Assembly: GCA_017406905.1 (NCBI GenBank)
Contig: JAFQXN010000006.1
Coordinates: 248,001 to 312,000 of the forward strand
DNA: 64,000 nt
From: Candidatus Saccharimonadota bacterium
GTDB lineage: Bacteria > Patescibacteriota > Saccharimonadia > Saccharimonadales > Saccharimonadaceae
Reading direction: 5' to 3'
Below are positions 61,268 to 64,000 of this stretch, piece after piece. Below the pieces are notes generated by a model that saw only the letters and a program-made list of their open reading frames with translations, ran no database searches and was not told the origin of the DNA. How positions within the stretch are numbered: position 1 is the stretch's first letter; every line of letters begins with the position of its first letter. The translations under genes were made by a program, and so were the position numbers.

Positions 61268-62023
61268 TCAGGCGTTAAAAGTCACCGTCTGAAGCAATTT
61301 ATTAAAATCTTCCACGAAAGATTCTGAATCCGTCTGCATCACTGCAGTCTTGTCCCTTATCTTAAAAATCACAATCACGCCGTTCAAATCAGTATTTGGA
61401 ATCGTCCCACGATACCTATTCATCGTAATACCATTTATCTCAACCGATTCCACCGTCAAATTCGAACCATTTCTCTCCATTACCTTTTGATATTCAGCCG
61501 CCACTTCCTCAAAAGATTTATTACGAATCGTTAGCCTCAAAGCATTAATCGTATCCTTCGATACTGCATATACTTCGATGGGATTAAAGTACGCTTCATA
61601 ATTCCCACCATTCGCCGCATCAGCCGCCACATACACACTCCAAGTTTTCGGATACTTAAAAGAAAGTTGGCCGTAATCTGCCGGCCCCGCAAAATCACGA
61701 TAAGGCTCCTTCTCACGCTCCGCAAACTCCGCCTCCATCTCCATCGCTTTCTTATCTACCGCCTCACGAACCGCCACGTCAATCTGACCATCAACATCTT
61801 CCTTTACCTCACTATATTGCATAAACATCCAAATAAATAAGCCAACAAAAGCCACCGACACCAAAGAAAGCACAATAATCACAATGGTCTTTATCAAACT
61901 GCTGTTGCCCTTCGGCGGCTGCACTACAGATGTCGAATTCACAATAGATGTTCCCCCTGCATTCGTCTGATAACCCTGCGCCGGCTGAATCGGCTGCACT
62001 AAAGGCATTTGTCCACTATCCAT
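61268..62023 (-). CDS. Single-pass membrane protein with outer PsbP-like domain, unknown
   Basis: 251 aa. Gln/Pro-rich N-terminus (1-43), TM helix (about 44-68), charged helix (about 70-105), outer domain (about 110-251) containing FKYPKTWSVYV and ending in LLQTVTFNA, a pattern seen in PsbP-like lipoproteins and related small domains. ATG 62023 is 6 nt after TATAAT (62035-62030). Function unknown. Confidence 0.78.
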   Translation of the reverse strand: MDSGQMPLVQPIQPAQGYQTNAGGTSIVNSTSVVQPPKGNSSLIKTIVIIVLSLVSVAFVGLFIWMFMQYSEVKEDVDGQIDVAVREAVDKKAMEMEAEFAEREKEPYRDFAGPADYGQLSFKYPKTWSVYVAADAANGGNYEAYFNPIEVYAVSKDTINALRLTIRNKSFEEVAAEYQKVMERNGSNLTVESVEINGITMNRYRGTIPNTDLNGVIVIFKIRDKTAVMQTDSESFVEDFNKLLQTVTFNA

Positions 62024-62040
62024 AAGTATATTATATCACA

Positions 62041-62241
62041 CTATTTACTAAAATCTTCTGACAAAACCTCTATTTCATTTTTCAAATTCTTCAAATCTTT
62101 TTCAATATCTTTAGCTAGCTTAATTGCATCTTTATATTTTTCTACGGCATTCTCCAAAGCAAAGTCTTCAGAATAAAACCATTCAACTTTTTTATCTAAT
62201 TCCGCAATTTTCTGATTTAAATTTAATTTATTTTCGCTCAT
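62041..62241 (-). CDS. xseB: Exodeoxyribonuclease VII small subunit
   Basis: 66 aa helical hairpin. IAELDKKVEWFYSEDFALENAVEKYKDAIKL matches the family. AAGGAG stands 5 nt before ATG 62241. It overlaps the end of xseA by 14 bp, so the subunits are made together. Confidence 0.88.
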   Translation of the reverse strand: MSENKLNLNQKIAELDKKVEWFYSEDFALENAVEKYKDAIKLAKDIEKDLKNLKNEIEVLSEDFSK

Positions 62242-63391
62242 GTATCTCCTTTACTTCTGCACTTATATTTTGTTTATGGGTCGTAATCTCTATCATACTA
62301 CCTGGCGAAATCTTACCCGCCAATATTGCATAACCTTGACTTAGCACCATTTCAGGATTTAGCGCTTCCACCAATCTAATCTTCTGCGCTAAAGTACTTT
62401 GCATTTTATCATAATCATTCAATATCTTTTGTAAAGCCCGCTGCATTTTTTCTTCGTTAGCTTTTAGGCTCGGCTCAATATACTTCTGCAATAATCCCTT
62501 CGCAATCCTTTCCACTTTTTCCAGATTCTTCTGCTCTTCCACTTCTACCTTTTGCCTCAACGCCCAATTCAACTTATCAACCATGGACTCTATTCTATCC
62601 ATCTCTACTTTTCTATCTCCCGTCAACATCTCTGCCGCGTTCGATGGCGTAGAGGCCCGCACATCTGCCGCCAAATCTGCCAAAGATTCATCTACTTCAT
62701 GCCCCACACCAGTAATAATCGGAATCCTCGAACCCGCAATCGCTCGCACCAATTTCTCATCATTAAACGCCGACAAATCATCTGCCGAACCCCCACCACG
62801 CAAAATTGCAATCACCTGCACATCGCTTCGCTCATTAAAATAATTTATCGCTTTAATTATTTGATCGGGCGCCTCAATTCCTTGCACCTGCGTATGTGCT
62901 ACCTCTACTTTCATTCCACCCCACCGTGCATTCAAAATTTTAATAAAATCTGCGTAGCCTGCCGCCGCCGTACTAGAAATCACACCAATTTTATTAAGTT
63001 TATCAGGAATTTCTCGCTTTCGCGAATTATCAAAAAGCCCCTCAAACGCCAATTTCTTCTTCAGGAGTTCGTATGCTTTTTTCAGGCTTCCTTCACCCAC
63101 TGGCCGCACAGCTCGTACCGTAAACGAAAATTTTCCCCACTTCGTAATTTTTGGCGCACCTAGAACCTCTACTTTCATCCCGTCTTCAAGCGGCATTCTC
63201 AATTGATATAAAGACATAAAACATGAAACGCTAGAAACTTCATCTTTCACATCAAAAAATACCCACTTACCCTGATTCACTTTAAAACTCGCTACTTCCC
63301 CTTCAAGTACAACGTTGTCATACGCATAGTCCAAAGTCTGATTTACCACCGCAATAAATTCAGAAGGTGATAATTTTAAGACCTCATCCAT
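62228..63391 (-). CDS. xseA: Exodeoxyribonuclease VII large subunit
   Basis: 387 aa. N-terminal OB-fold (about 8-100), catalytic domain with IGVISSTAAAGYADFIKIL, AILRGGGSADDLSAFNDEKLVRAIAGS and GVGHEVDESLADLAADVRASTPSNAAE, then a coiled coil and a C-terminal segment. Degrades single-stranded DNA from both ends. Overlaps the upstream membrane gene by 8 bp. Confidence 0.95.
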   Translation of the reverse strand: MDEVLKLSPSEFIAVVNQTLDYAYDNVVLEGEVASFKVNQGKWVFFDVKDEVSSVSCFMSLYQLRMPLEDGMKVEVLGAPKITKWGKFSFTVRAVRPVGEGSLKKAYELLKKKLAFEGLFDNSRKREIPDKLNKIGVISSTAAAGYADFIKILNARWGGMKVEVAHTQVQGIEAPDQIIKAINYFNERSDVQVIAILRGGGSADDLSAFNDEKLVRAIAGSRIPIITGVGHEVDESLADLAADVRASTPSNAAEMLTGDRKVEMDRIESMVDKLNWALRQKVEVEEQKNLEKVERIAKGLLQKYIEPSLKANEEKMQRALQKILNDYDKMQSTLAQKIRLVEALNPEMVLSQGYAILAGKISPGSMIEITTHKQNISAEVKEIHERK

Positions 63392-64000
63392 TTCTTTTAC
63401 CCCTAATCGCCTGATAATACGGCACTGCTCCCGACACGATAGTAAATAACAACGTCATCACTCTCGTCATCACCGTCACAATCGTAGCCGTCGGAAAATC
63501 TACCCCCAGCGCAATCATCACGCCAGCCATGCCCAGTTCGTATAGTCCATATGGCACAATCCCATCAAACACCGAACCGATTGCTTCTCCCACCATAATA
63601 TATGGTAAAAGTTCCGGCCTACCCAAAGCCATCGCCACAATCCAATAGGTCGCCACCTCACAGAAACTATACATCAAGCCCCACAAAGCTGGCTTCTTTA
63701 AATATTTCTTATTCTCTTTTGCAACTTTTACGTTCTCATGAATATCACCAAAGTATTTGCTAATTTTTGCATAACGCATAAATTTTTTCTTACGACCAAA
63801 AGTCGCAATTTTCACCAACGTATTTAATATTCTCGACGCAAATTTAGAGAAAAATTCTATCCGCTTTTTACTGCCTGCCACATACACCACAAACCAAAGC
63901 AAGAAAAACACTGCCATATTCATCAGCAATGCCACCGGTATAATCCACATCGCTTCACCAGGCACTAGATTTAGCGCCAATAAAACCGCAATTGCAATCA
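63384..64000 (-). CDS. Lysylphosphatidylglycerol synthase TM / UPF0104-like membrane protein (partial)
   Basis: The frame is open to the window edge, so the N-terminus is missing; about 205 residues are seen. At least five hydrophobic segments, with the typical family motif FDGIVPYGLYELGMAGVMIALG and IVTVMTRVMTLLFTIVSGAV near the end. Relatives move or modify lipids or are of unknown role (AglD/LPG-synthase membrane domain). It overlaps xseA by 8 bp, though a functional link to DNA repair is unlikely. Confidence 0.82.
   Translation of the reverse strand, partial: IAIAVLLALNLVPGEAMWIIPVALLMNMAVFFLLWFVVYVAGSKKRIEFFSKFASRILNTLVKIATFGRKKKFMRYAKISKYFGDIHENVKVAKENKKYLKKPALWGLMYSFCEVATYWIVAMALGRPELLPYIMVGEAIGSVFDGIVPYGLYELGMAGVMIALGVDFPTATIVTVMTRVMTLLFTIVSGAVPYYQAIRGKRNG

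Noticed and set aside
1-64000. CRISPR arrays, IS elements, rRNA genes
   Set aside because: No regularly spaced repeats, transposase genes or rRNA sequences were seen in the window.

Overview
The window looks like part of the chromosome of a Candidate Phyla Radiation (Patescibacteria) bacterium, most likely a Saccharibacteria (TM7) relative. The evidence is indirect: an S10/spc ribosomal cluster without L29 and L30 in their usual places, small dense genes, an L-lactate dehydrogenase, many one-off membrane and surface proteins, and a diversity-generating retroelement (DGR). The code appears standard: RF2 with an SPF tripeptide is present and UGA ends pheS.

Layout. 1-4099 (minus): cell-separation block ftsE, ftsX, a coiled-coil CHAP hydrolase and an S41 protease cut by the window edge. 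4129-7454 (minus): pheST. 7548-16506: unrecognised membrane proteins, an aquaporin-family channel (plus) and metG. 16531-18821: ldh (plus) converging on sbcB (minus). 18882-23353: a complete DGR. 23439-24884: a membrane protein and a membrane-anchored FKBP. 24915-39759 (minus): ribosomal proteins in two blocks, separated by two large sortase-type surface proteins. 40006-51541: prfB, a small unknown gene, dus and murD (plus), an M16 peptidase, secA, hpf, serS, rsmA and a G5/transglycosylase protein. 51542-51969: a candidate small RNA. 51970-53266 (plus): a Cys-motif membrane protein and a DsbA-like protein. 53330-54604: rarA carrying a palindromic insertion. 55195-55522: tRNA genes Phe, Val and Lys plus a tRNA-like repeat. 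55636-57527 (plus): hisS and ppa. 57615-64000 (minus): a lipid-flippase-like fragment, xseA, xseB, a two-component pair, recO, glyS and unknown membrane proteins.

The most interesting locus is the DGR. A 235-nt template repeat (19202-19436, plus strand) matches the 3' end of a secreted FISUMP/C-type-lectin-like protein gene (VR 21882-21648, minus strand). In the coding part I count 17 differences, every one at a template adenine. The reverse transcriptase and an accessory gene lie downstream of the target on the minus strand, so the template is on the opposite strand from its RT. It is preceded by about 320 nt that look like a structured RNA. A 13-nt stretch of that leader is complementary to the 3' edge of the VR, which suggests a testable guide or priming function.

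Two genome-wide habits also stand out. At about 19 genes the ATG lies exactly 6-7 nt after a TATAAT-like -10 element, which predicts leaderless mRNAs. Several convergent gene junctions, and one coding gene (rarA), carry long palindromes.
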